DNA of 10,379 nt, from positions 1 through 10,379 of the forward strand of contig JAVYSG010000045.1 in NCBI GenBank assembly GCA_038729325.1, in the 5' to 3' direction. Position numbers and translations under genes: made by a program. The notes under the pieces were generated by a model that ran no database searches, was not told the DNA's origin, and worked only from the letters and a program-made list of their open reading frames with translations. Shown here in pieces: positions 1-6,615 of this stretch; the first letter of the stretch is position 1, and the number at the start of each line of letters is the position of its first letter. The DNA comes from UBA509 sp038729325 (GTDB lineage Archaea; Thermoplasmatota; Thermoplasmata; Thermoplasmatales; Thermoplasmataceae).

Positions 1-311
1 ATTATCCAGACAGGTTCAGGTTCAGAATATTTCTGAGCCTTGATGACTGTGTGGGATGCACCCTGTGTGAACAGGTATGCCCAAATAAAAGTATAACCAT
101 GCAGAAAGTTAACCGTGAAAATCCGAGAAACAAGAGACACATCTATCCGGATGTGAACTTTGGAACATGCACCATATGCCGCAACTGTGAGGAAATCTGC
201 CCTACTGATGCAATCTACCTTACCCATACATTCGAGCTTGCCAGAACCCGCAACAGTTTCACTTATTCTCCGGAAGAACTCTCTCTGCCGGAGGACGAGG
301 TGATAAAGTGA
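1..311 (+). CDS. nuoI: Complex I subunit I (NuoI-like ferredoxin), C-terminal part
   Basis: This is the 3' part of the gene for the ferredoxin-like subunit that carries two [4Fe-4S] clusters and passes electrons towards the quinone site of complex I. The reading frame is open from base 3 to the edge, so the gene begins before the window; a GTG at 51 lies inside the first cluster motif and cannot be the start. The first motif has cysteines at codons 48, 57, 66 and 78 (C-x2-C-x2-C-x3-C-P). The second has cysteines at codons 168, 177, 186 and 198 with the same spacing. About 102 codons are visible, and the tail after the second motif is short, as is usual for NuoI. The stop codon overlaps the GTG start of the next gene (GTGA), so the two are probably translationally coupled. 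Assignment to NuoI rather than another 2[4Fe-4S] ferredoxin rests on the paired motifs plus the nuoJ-K-L-M-N genes that follow. Confidence 0.93.
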   Translation, partial: YPDRFRFRIFLSLDDCVGCTLCEQVCPNKSITMQKVNRENPRNKRHIYPDVNFGTCTICRNCEEICPTDAIYLTHTFELARTRNSFTYSPEELSLPEDEVIK

Positions 312-556
312 TTTATACAATTGTCCTCATACTTTTTGCAATTATACTGATCCCGCTTGCTCTGAAGACCATCGCTGAGAAGAATCTCACACATTCCGCC
401 GTTTATCTGATGGTCTTCCTGGTCATTCTATCCGCACTGTTCATATTCCTGGGCGGCTCAATAATAGGTGCAGTCGAACTCCTGGTCTTTGTCGGGGCTG
501 TGGTGACGCTTCTGGTATTCACACTTATGCTCAGTGGAGGTAAGGAACTTGAATAA
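308..556 (+). CDS. nuoJ1: Complex I subunit J, N-terminal half (split NuoJ)
   Basis: An 82-residue, very hydrophobic protein that matches the first half of NuoJ, a membrane subunit near the junction of the peripheral and membrane arms of complex I. Three membrane segments are visible (about residues 2-20, 30-50 and 53-76). The third contains the conserved G-A-V-E-L-L-V-F-V-G-A stretch, with Glu57. This corresponds to the third helix of NuoJ, the one that changes between pi-bulge and alpha forms in complex I structures. Bacterial proteins usually have Tyr two residues before the G-A; here it is Phe61. The start is GTG at 308, overlapping the nuoI stop. The protein stops after SGGKELE, where full-length NuoJ has the loop before helix 4; the remaining helices are encoded by the next gene. 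Split J genes are known from archaeal F420H2 dehydrogenase (fpo) operons, so this is probably a natural fission. Confidence 0.9.
   Translation: MIYTIVLILFAIILIPLALKTIAEKNLTHSAVYLMVFLVILSALFIFLGGSIIGAVELLVFVGAVVTLLVFTLMLSGGKELE
536..541 (+). promoter_or_regulatory. Shine-Dalgarno site for the second nuoJ gene
   Basis: GGAGGT lies inside the end of nuoJ1 and is followed seven bases later by TTG at 549. It is a strong match to the archaeal ribosome-binding consensus (GGAGGTGAT). It favours TTG 549 over the in-frame GTG at 534, which precedes the site. It also argues that the second half of NuoJ is made as a separate protein. Confidence 0.7.
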
Positions 557-767
557 TAAGTTATCAGCTCTTGCAGCTGCCCTGTTTCTTGTTGTTTTCG
601 GAATTGAGGTAGCAAGGATAAGATATGATTTCACCCCATCTTCACAGAACATTGCCCAGATAGGATTCACGCTTTTCGGTAAATACATTCTTCCATTTGA
701 ACTGCTTTCACTCATACTTGTGGCAGGGATCATAGGAATGTTCTATATTGCAGGGAGGGAAGATTAA
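549..767 (+). CDS. nuoJ2: Complex I subunit J, C-terminal half (split NuoJ)
   Basis: A 72-residue membrane protein equivalent to the last two conserved helices of NuoJ. Helix one covers about residues 5-20. A polar stretch follows, then the conserved G-F-T-L-F-G-K-Y-I-L-P-F-E-L-L-S motif leads into a final helix ending in A-G-R-E-D, as at the end of the E. coli NuoJ core. In complex I this part packs against NuoA, NuoK and NuoH. The start is placed at TTG 549 because GGAGGT lies seven bases upstream; the GTG at 534 would add five residues and place the ribosome site inside the coding region. The gene overlaps nuoJ1 by eight bases in a different frame and overlaps the nuoK start by one base (TAATG). 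It lacks the charged C-terminal extension of the E. coli protein. The identification is firm; the exact start is less so. Confidence 0.87.
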   Translation: MNNKLSALAAALFLVVFGIEVARIRYDFTPSSQNIAQIGFTLFGKYILPFELLSLILVAGIIGMFYIAGRED

Positions 768-1066
768 TGCAGATATTTCTTGTCAGTATGCTTTCCCTGA
801 TTCTCTTTGTCATCGGTCTCTATGGGGTGATGACGTCCAACATCGGCATTAAGATGCTGATATCCCTTGAAATAATCATAAACGCTGCAATTCTCAATCT
901 AGTAGCTGTAGCAATAGCGTACGGCTCGGTTGATCCACTTATAATGGCACTGTTTGGTATTGCCATAGGCGCAGTGGAATCTGTTGTGGGACTCAGTCTT
1001 CTCACAGCCACATATAAGAAGGTCGGCAGGATCGCCATTTCCCTGCTGAAGGAGATAAAGTGGTAA
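767..1066 (+). CDS. nuoK: Complex I subunit K (NuoK, MrpC-like)
   Basis: NuoK is the small three-helix subunit of the proton-translocating membrane arm, related to MrpC of multisubunit antiporters. At 99 residues it has the usual length. The two membrane-buried glutamates needed for proton transfer are both present: Glu35 in L-I-S-L-E-I-I-I-N, and Glu71 in G-A-V-E-S-V-V-G-L. They correspond to E. coli Glu36 and Glu72. Helices lie at about residues 2-20, 27-50 and 58-82. The start is ATG at 767, which shares one base with the nuoJ2 stop; a GGAGGG stretch at about 753-758 serves as ribosome site. The tail ends in a lysine-rich amphipathic piece (about residues 84-99). Confidence 0.95.
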   Translation: MQIFLVSMLSLILFVIGLYGVMTSNIGIKMLISLEIIINAAILNLVAVAIAYGSVDPLIMALFGIAIGAVESVVGLSLLTATYKKVGRIAISLLKEIKW

Positions 1067-1067
1067 C

Positions 1068-3005
1068 ATGTATTGGCCTGGTTGGTTCATATTTCTAAGT
1101 CCTCTAATTGGTGCCCCCATTGCCCTCGCAGTGGGGAAACGTTATAAATCCCTATCAGGAATTATAGCATCCCTTGCTGTTGGCGGTGCACTGGTGGCAT
1201 CGATCATAACATTTTTTTACGTTGATGCCGGAACTGTCGTATCAAACAGCTCTAAACTTTATGTTGTAACCGGGCAGTACGCTTACAACCACTACCTGTG
1301 GTTCTTCAACATAGACATAGGTATATTCATTGACAGGCTCGCCATAATGATGGCGCTGATGGTATCATTCGTCTCATTGATGATACATCTCTTTGCCCTT
1401 TATTACATGAAGAATGACCCCAACAGGCATGTATATTTTGCGGAAACATCTCTGTTCACGGCAGGAATGCTTGGTCTTGTTGTTGCTTCTAATCTCGTCG
1501 TATTCTTCCTGTTCTGGGAACTGGTGGGGTTGTGTTCATACCTGCTCATAGGTTTCTGGTTCTTCAAGCCGAATGCAACTGCAGCTGCCAAGAAGGCCTT
1601 TATAGTTACAAGGGTTGGCGACCTGCTGTTTCTTGTGGGCATGGCAGTTCTTTACGATTCCCTTGTGGGCTTTCCGGGTCTTGGCAGCAACAGCCCCCTC
1701 AGTATTCCATTTCTCATAAACAACGCAAGTCTTATTGCGTCATATATAGGAAAGAACACTCTGGGCATCGTCGCAGTACTGTTTCTGGCCGGAGCAGCTG
1801 GAAAATCTGCCCAGTTCCCGCTACATGTATGGATACCTGACGCAATGGAAGGACCCACCACAGTTTCTGCCCTTATCCATGCAGCAACTATGGTCACTGC
1901 GGGTGTTTATCTTGTTGCCAGGGTCTTTAACATATTTTACGCAGCAGCCCCCTTTGCGCTCTATTCAGTAGTGATACTTGGGGCATTTACTGCCGTGTTT
2001 GCAGGAATAATAGGAATATTTGTAAACGACATAAAGCGTATCCTGGCATATTCAACAATAAGTCAGATAGGGTACATGTTTGCTGCCATCGGTCTGGGCG
2101 GTCTGTTTGGATATGCTGCAGTACCACTTGGGATGTTTCATCTTGTAGTTCATGCAGTGTTCAAGGCGCTTCTGTTTATGTCGGCGGGTGCCATACTCAT
2201 TGCCCTTATGGATCTCAGGGACACAAGGGAAATGGGCGGCCTGTGGAGAAAGATGCCCATGACAGTCACGCTTCTATTCATAGGATCGCTTGCGCTCGTT
2301 GCATTTCCCGGAACTGCAGGCTATTTCTCCAAGGATTCGATCATTTCAGCATCGTGGATGTACTACGCGCACTATGGCACCGCGTGGAGCTTTATTCCCT
2401 GGATATTCCTTGCCACAGGATCTCTTCTGACAACGCTGTATACATTCAGGATGTTTTTCAGGGTTTCACTGGGGAAGCCGAGATCACACCTAGCTGAACA
2501 CGCAAAGGACCCCTCTGTGTTTCCCCTGATACCACTATTCATCCTGGCTGCCGGTGCTCTGTTTCTTGGGCTTATACAGACGCCATTCTACAAATTCATA
2601 ACTCCAGAAGCTTTCGTTCCTTCGGTCCCGATTTATATCGAAGCCATACCAATTACGCTGCTGGCCATAGGCCTTATCGTGACCTACGTAATCTACGGCA
2701 CAGACAGATGGAAACATATGGACTTCAGCAGGAACAGGTTTTACAGGCTTGCAAAAAATAAATTCTATCTGGACACTCTTTTCACTAACATAATTGCTGA
2801 GAGAGTCATAGCACCTGTGTCTGGTGGAATAGCAACCTTTGAGAATGCTTACAACAGTGCAGTGGACAGAACCGGGTCAGGAACATTATCTCTCGGGTCA
2901 TTCTTCAGGAAGCTGCAGGATGGAGTCGTTGAGAATTATTTTGTTGTTCTGATAATAGGCATTTCCATAGTCTTTATCATTATGCTTCTGGCGGGGTTGA
3001 TGTAA
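1068..3005 (+). CDS. nuoL: Complex I subunit L (NuoL, antiporter-like proton pump)
   Basis: NuoL is the distal antiporter-like subunit of complex I; it pumps protons and carries the long lateral helix along the membrane arm. The 645 residues are slightly longer than in E. coli (613). The conserved charged residues along the central axis are present: Glu151 in F-F-L-F-W-E-L-V-G (TM5), Asp184 in T-R-V-G-D, Lys246 in A-G-K-S-A-Q-F-P-L-H (TM7), His358 and His362 with Lys366 in the F-H-L-V-V-H-A-V-F-K stretch, and Lys422 in G-Y-F-S-K-D (TM12). After about residue 485 come a membrane segment, an amphipathic region with many charges (about 545-625) that fits the lateral helix, and a terminal membrane anchor (about 623-644). 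ATG 1068 lies one base after the nuoK stop; the nearest GGAG is at 1051, rather far away, so reinitiation after nuoK may help. All pump residues are intact, so this subunit should be active. Confidence 0.96.
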   Translation: MYWPGWFIFLSPLIGAPIALAVGKRYKSLSGIIASLAVGGALVASIITFFYVDAGTVVSNSSKLYVVTGQYAYNHYLWFFNIDIGIFIDRLAIMMALMVSFVSLMIHLFALYYMKNDPNRHVYFAETSLFTAGMLGLVVASNLVVFFLFWELVGLCSYLLIGFWFFKPNATAAAKKAFIVTRVGDLLFLVGMAVLYDSLVGFPGLGSNSPLSIPFLINNASLIASYIGKNTLGIVAVLFLAGAAGKSAQFPLHVWIPDAMEGPTTVSALIHAATMVTAGVYLVARVFNIFYAAAPFALYSVVILGAFTAVFAGIIGIFVNDIKRILAYSTISQIGYMFAAIGLGGLFGYAAVPLGMFHLVVHAVFKALLFMSAGAILIALMDLRDTREMGGLWRKMPMTVTLLFIGSLALVAFPGTAGYFSKDSIISASWMYYAHYGTAWSFIPWIFLATGSLLTTLYTFRMFFRVSLGKPRSHLAEHAKDPSVFPLIPLFILAAGALFLGLIQTPFYKFITPEAFVPSVPIYIEAIPITLLAIGLIVTYVIYGTDRWKHMDFSRNRFYRLAKNKFYLDTLFTNIIAERVIAPVSGGIATFENAYNSAVDRTGSGTLSLGSFFRKLQDGVVENYFVVLIIGISIVFIIMLLAGLM

Positions 3006-3006
3006 T

Positions 3007-4488
3007 TTGTTTATTCTCATACTTTTTATCTTAATGGTAATTGCATCCGTGGCTTCATTCGCTTTTACTGAGTACAGGCGTGAATATGCCCTCATTGCCA
3101 CTGCCATAATCCTCATTGCCACAATAGTATACAGCATACTTACATTCAGTACTGGCTACAGTACCGGAGGTTTTCGTTCGCAGAGTGTTTACGATCTTGC
3201 ACCCTCCATCGGCATTATGTTTTCTGTTGGCGTGAGCGGATTTGCTGATGCGCTGCTCATACTTTCCGGGATTGTCATATTTATAGCAGCCTTCATAGCC
3301 GGGAAGCATGAATTCACACAGACAATGTATTCGTACATTATGATAACCGAAGTTGGACTTTACGGAATACTGATTTCCAGAGATTTCCTGTTCTTCTATA
3401 TTTTCTGGGAAGTCGTGCTTATACCGGTATATTTTATGGTTGCACAGTATGGTGGGAGGAACAAGGATCACGTGTCGTTAAAGTTCTTTGTGTACACCCA
3501 CATAGGATCAGTATTCCTTCTCCTTTCAATATTCACTGTATATGCATATCACTATGATGCAACTGGAGTATTCACATTTGAAATTGGCACATTAATGCAG
3601 CCTAAATATATAGACATGATACCGGTTGATCTCAGATACTTCGCATTTTTTGGTTTTCTCTTTGCATTTCTTGTGAAGATGCCATCATTCCCACTTCACT
3701 CATGGTTGCCCGATACCTATGAAACATCACCATATCCGGGCACTGTTATACTTGCAGGAGGTCTGTCTCTGATGGGCGGTTATGGTCTGTTCGGAATACT
3801 TATGCCCATATACAGCTCGCTGGGAAGCGGTATTCTCCAACTTCTGGTGGCTCTGGGTATCATAAGCCTCCTTTACTTCTCGTTTACTGCGCTGATCCAG
3901 AAGAATCTCAAACGCATGATGGCGTTTGCCAGTGCGGGAGCCATGGGATTTGTCACGCTTTCATTCGGGGCTGGTCTGCTCGAAGGTACGAAATATACCG
4001 CCAGCCTTGAGCTCGCCGGTGGCATGTTCCAGATAGTGGCCCATGGGCTAATCATGGCCATGATATTTACGGCCCTATATTTCATAAAGATGAGCACGGG
4101 GAAAGAAACAACCTATGGGTTGGGTGGCATTTATCGTGAGGTGCCAATGCTGAGCACTTTCCTTCTTGCCGGGCTGCTTGCATCCCTCGGTCTTCCGGGA
4201 CTGGCAGGGTTTATCGGCGAATTCTCAATTCTTGTCGGCTCATTTGCAGCAATTGGCTGGCTGATACTCTTGGTGATCCTTGGGATGATAGTGACCGCAT
4301 CGTATCACATATGGGCAGCACAGAGATCGCTGTATGGTCCTTATAATGAGAATCTCGGGAAGATCACCGATGTGACTCCATCCAGATTTGCCATACTTAT
4401 TGGAACATTTGCCGCCATATTCATACTTGGAATCGTTCCTAACCTGATCTATGGCATACTCGTATCCTATGTTGGAGGGATAATCTAA
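3007..4488 (+). CDS. nuoM: Complex I subunit M (NuoM, antiporter-like), with altered axis residues
   Basis: NuoM is the middle antiporter-like proton pump of the membrane arm. Its 493 residues are typical. Conserved parts: Glu135 in the Y-I-F-W-E-V motif (TM5), Lys224 in F-L-V-K-M-P-S-F-P-L-H-S-W-L-P-D (TM7), His346 in V-A-H-G-L-I, and Glu405 in G-F-I-G-E-F (TM12, a NuoM hallmark; NuoL and NuoN have Lys there). Two usual residues are missing. The TM8 lysine (L-L-K in bacterial NuoM) aligns with Leu255 in G-G-L-S-L-M-G-G-Y-G. The TM10 histidine (S-H-M-G) aligns with Ala312 in A-G-A-M-G. The start is placed at TTG 3007, one base after the nuoL stop, because the following hydrophobic residues match the N-terminus of other NuoM proteins; ATG 3034 is an alternative. 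The upstream GGGGTTGATG at about 2993-3002 is a weak ribosome site that overlaps the nuoL end. Confidence 0.94.
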   Translation: MFILILFILMVIASVASFAFTEYRREYALIATAIILIATIVYSILTFSTGYSTGGFRSQSVYDLAPSIGIMFSVGVSGFADALLILSGIVIFIAAFIAGKHEFTQTMYSYIMITEVGLYGILISRDFLFFYIFWEVVLIPVYFMVAQYGGRNKDHVSLKFFVYTHIGSVFLLLSIFTVYAYHYDATGVFTFEIGTLMQPKYIDMIPVDLRYFAFFGFLFAFLVKMPSFPLHSWLPDTYETSPYPGTVILAGGLSLMGGYGLFGILMPIYSSLGSGILQLLVALGIISLLYFSFTALIQKNLKRMMAFASAGAMGFVTLSFGAGLLEGTKYTASLELAGGMFQIVAHGLIMAMIFTALYFIKMSTGKETTYGLGGIYREVPMLSTFLLAGLLASLGLPGLAGFIGEFSILVGSFAAIGWLILLVILGMIVTASYHIWAAQRSLYGPYNENLGKITDVTPSRFAILIGTFAAIFILGIVPNLIYGILVSYVGGII

Positions 4489-5936
4489 TGACAACTGCAA
4501 TAATCTCACTAAGTGGAGCGCAGGCTCTTGTAACATTTACGCCAGAGATATTTCTGGGGCTTGTGGGCTTCATAATCCTTGCTCTCGGGACCTTCAGAAT
4601 TGATAAGCGTATAATCTCGTGGATCTCGTTTGGGGCACTGGGAATAGCCGCAATTCTGGTATTTCTTCTCTCTCCTGCTGGGAAGTCTCTTTTTTCAGGG
4701 ACTTTCCTGTATTCTGATTTCGGCATTTACTTCGCAATAGTTATGCTGCTCTCCGGAATGTTGATATCATATCCGGCCACAAGGGCCATTAAATCAAAGA
4801 GTGAAGTATTCTACGCAACTCTGCTCTTCGTGTCGGTAGGCATGATATTTGCCGCATTCAGCTATAACCTGATTACACTTTTCGTTGCATTTGAATCTGT
4901 AAGCATAGGGACATATGTGCTGGCAAGTTTCGGTAAATCCAGGCGTAACCTGGAGGGAACAATAAAATACTTCTTTACCGGAACAATTGCAACGGCATTC
5001 ATACTTTTCGGAGCCTCATTCTTCTTTCTGCAGACAGGCACATTCAACCTTCAGGTCCTGAAAACAGCCGCTCCTTCGCCGGAACTTCTCATTTCACTTG
5101 TTTTCCTAATAATAGGGTTTGGCTTCAAACTTGCAATTTTTCCAATGCATCAGTGGGCACTGGATACCTACGATGGCACCGAAAATTCCATATCGGCATA
5201 CCTGGCTGCCGGGAGCAAGGTACTGGCATTCCTGGTTATATTGAAGATATTCCTTGTGGGTTTCTCCTCAGATTTCAGGGACGTTTCGTATCTGTTCATA
5301 ATACTCTCAATACTGACAATGACATACGGAAATGTTTCAGCCCTATCACAGAACAACTTGAAGCGGCTTCTGGCATATTCCAGCATTGCGCAGGCAGGTT
5401 ACCTCATACTTGTACTGGCAGTGGTAGGCTTTGTGGGGAGCACAGATTCTGCAGTAGTTGATGTGGCAGTGGCGGCTGGAATGTTTTACGCTCTTGTCTA
5501 TGTGTTTATGAAGGGAGGGGCTTTCATAACACTGAACATGATCCGGAAGGACAATATCCAGATCAGTGATGTTTCAGGACTGGCCAAGAAATCGCCTGCA
5601 ACGGCAGTGAGTTTTGCAGTTATGTTGCTCGCACTTGCTGGGGTTCCAATAACTGGAGGGTTCTTCGCCAAGTATCTCCTTTTCCTGTCACTAATTGAGG
5701 GGAACCTCTGGTGGCTAGCCATAATAGCCATTCTGAACAGTGCAATATCTGTTTTCTATTATTTCAGGATAATTCTGTATATGTTCGGCAAGGATCCAAT
5801 TCCTGGAGAATCCTTTGATATGTCTGCTTCTACCAGGGTACCCATCTACGCTTCTGCATTCATAACTGTTGCTCTTTCAGTGGTCATCATCTGGTGGCCT
5901 TCCCTGATAAGCATGGCAACCGGATTATTTGGGTGA
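4488..5936 (+). CDS. nuoN: Complex I subunit N (NuoN, antiporter-like proton pump)
   Basis: NuoN is the antiporter-like subunit nearest the connection with NuoK. At 482 residues it is close to E. coli NuoN (485). The charged axis is complete: Glu136 in F-V-A-F-E-S-V-S-I (TM5), Lys214 in G-F-G-F-K-L-A-I-F-P-M-H-Q-W (TM7), Lys244 in A-A-G-S-K-V-L-A-F (TM8) and Lys395 in G-G-F-F-A-K-Y (TM12). These match E. coli Glu133, Lys217, Lys247 and Lys395. The broken-helix sequence A-Y-S-S-I-A-Q-A-G-Y has Gln where bacteria often have His, a common change. ATG 4488 shares one base with the nuoM stop and has GGAGG at 4474-4478 as ribosome site. The final residues run straight into the ribosome site of the next small gene. 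Confidence 0.95.
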   Translation: MTTAIISLSGAQALVTFTPEIFLGLVGFIILALGTFRIDKRIISWISFGALGIAAILVFLLSPAGKSLFSGTFLYSDFGIYFAIVMLLSGMLISYPATRAIKSKSEVFYATLLFVSVGMIFAAFSYNLITLFVAFESVSIGTYVLASFGKSRRNLEGTIKYFFTGTIATAFILFGASFFFLQTGTFNLQVLKTAAPSPELLISLVFLIIGFGFKLAIFPMHQWALDTYDGTENSISAYLAAGSKVLAFLVILKIFLVGFSSDFRDVSYLFIILSILTMTYGNVSALSQNNLKRLLAYSSIAQAGYLILVLAVVGFVGSTDSAVVDVAVAAGMFYALVYVFMKGGAFITLNMIRKDNIQISDVSGLAKKSPATAVSFAVMLLALAGVPITGGFFAKYLLFLSLIEGNLWWLAIIAILNSAISVFYYFRIILYMFGKDPIPGESFDMSASTRVPIYASAFITVALSVVIIWWPSLISMATGLFG

Positions 5937-5941
5937 TTAAA

Positions 5942-6307
5942 ATGTCCATCGACAGTGATATGGAAATAATCAAAAGTGCAATAATATACGGCGATATTGG
6001 GGACGCAGAAAAGGTTATCCAGGGACGCATAAGGAAACTTGGGGTTGTCCTGAAAAGAAGGAATGCACCTGAACTGCAGGCCTATCAGGATTTCCTGAAG
6101 GCTCTGGACAGCCTTCTGAGGTCACAGATGACACTTGAACAGTTCAAATCAGTTAGCGGAGGGATACATGGCCTTGAAAACATTCTGGAGAGGCATACAG
6201 GTGAGCATGGATACCTTCCATCTCTGTTCTATCTGCTTCAGTTCTCCATGGATCGGTACAATGTACGATTTCCAGAATTTGACATGAAGAGGTGTGATGA
6301 TCTGTGA
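5942..6307 (+). CDS. Unknown small protein, first gene after nuoN
   Basis: I do not recognise this 121-residue protein. It has no obvious membrane segment or signal peptide and is rich in charged residues, so it should be cytoplasmic. It looks mostly helical: about residues 6-14, 18-35, 40-62, 64-85 and 94-108. Basic patches such as R-I-R-K-L and L-K-R-R fall in the second helix. A single cysteine occurs near the end (K-R-C-D-D-L). The start is ATG 5942, five bases after the nuoN stop, because GGGTGAT at 5931-5937 is a good ribosome site overlapping that stop; the in-frame ATG at 5894 would lie deep inside nuoN. ATG 5960 is possible but has no such site. The coding frame runs on from the complex I operon without a promoter-like gap, and its end overlaps the next small gene by four bases. 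A role as complex I accessory or assembly protein is inferred from position only. Confidence 0.78.
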   Translation: MSIDSDMEIIKSAIIYGDIGDAEKVIQGRIRKLGVVLKRRNAPELQAYQDFLKALDSLLRSQMTLEQFKSVSGGIHGLENILERHTGEHGYLPSLFYLLQFSMDRYNVRFPEFDMKRCDDL

Positions 6308-6558
6308 CTGCAAGATTCGATGACTGCTTTTCACATATTGAAGAGAATGAGGAATCCGCTGCAGAATGTATCCACTGCCTCAAAAAGCATGGTGAACAGG
6401 TCATGTACGATCCCGAACAGAAACGCCTGATTCTCGGCAGGGAAATATACGATGACAGTTATTCCAGAGCTATGAGAACTCTTACGGACATTATGAAAAT
6501 TACCTCACTGGAAGATTATCAGGCAATGGACAGGAAATACAATCTTACAATGTACTGA
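6304..6558 (+). CDS. Unknown small cysteine-containing protein, second gene after nuoN
   Basis: I do not recognise this 84-residue acidic, soluble protein. Cysteines occur at positions 8, 22 and 25, the last two as a C-I-H-C pair, with histidines at 11, 24 and 29. This could bind a metal or an iron-sulphur cluster, but with only three cysteines the ligand set would be unusual. The remainder (about residues 40-84) alternates a short strand-like piece (K-R-L-I-L-G-R) with two helices and ends in L-T-M-Y. The start is GTG 6304, overlapping the stop of the preceding gene as GTGA, with GAGGTG at 6289-6294 nine bases upstream. It is thus translationally coupled to its neighbour and belongs to the end of the complex I operon. 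In the archaeal F420H2 dehydrogenase operon a small iron-sulphur protein gene, fpoO, follows fpoN; this gene is in a comparable place, but I see no sequence basis for calling it FpoO. Confidence 0.75.
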   Translation: MTARFDDCFSHIEENEESAAECIHCLKKHGEQVMYDPEQKRLILGREIYDDSYSRAMRTLTDIMKITSLEDYQAMDRKYNLTMY

Positions 6559-6584
6559 AGAAATTTCGCCGAGTGTAGGGTCAA

Positions 6585-6594
6585 TTTTTAAGTA
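6585..6594 (+). promoter_or_regulatory. TATA-like box for the crotonase gene (leaderless)
   Basis: TTTTTAAGTA lies in the 57-base gap between the complex I operon and the next gene, centred about 26 bases upstream of ATG 6616. In archaea transcription starts roughly 25 bases after the TATA box, so the transcript would begin at or next to the start codon. The absence of a ribosome site before this ATG agrees with a leaderless gene. The T-run at 6585-6589 may also help end the upstream transcript. Confidence 0.55.
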
Positions 6595-6615
6595 AAACCC
6601 TGCATATTTCATCCT

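Noticed and set aside
51..311. A short complete ferredoxin gene starting at GTG 51
   Set aside because: The frame is open to the window edge and the cysteine codon at 48 belongs to the first cluster motif, so GTG 51 is internal to nuoI.
549..556. nuoJ split as a sequencing frameshift
   Set aside because: A strong ribosome site with a spaced TTG start serves the second half, and split J genes are known in archaea. A frame error cannot be excluded from one sequence but is the less likely reading.
3055..3471. A 138-codon open frame on the - strand inside nuoM
   Set aside because: It is antisense to a firmly identified gene and shows no domain or ribosome site; a shadow of the nuoM codons.
5894..5941. 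ATG 5894 as start of the first gene after nuoN
   Set aside because: It would overlap nuoN by 43 bases and has no ribosome site, whereas ATG 5942 is preceded by GGGTGAT at 5931-5937.
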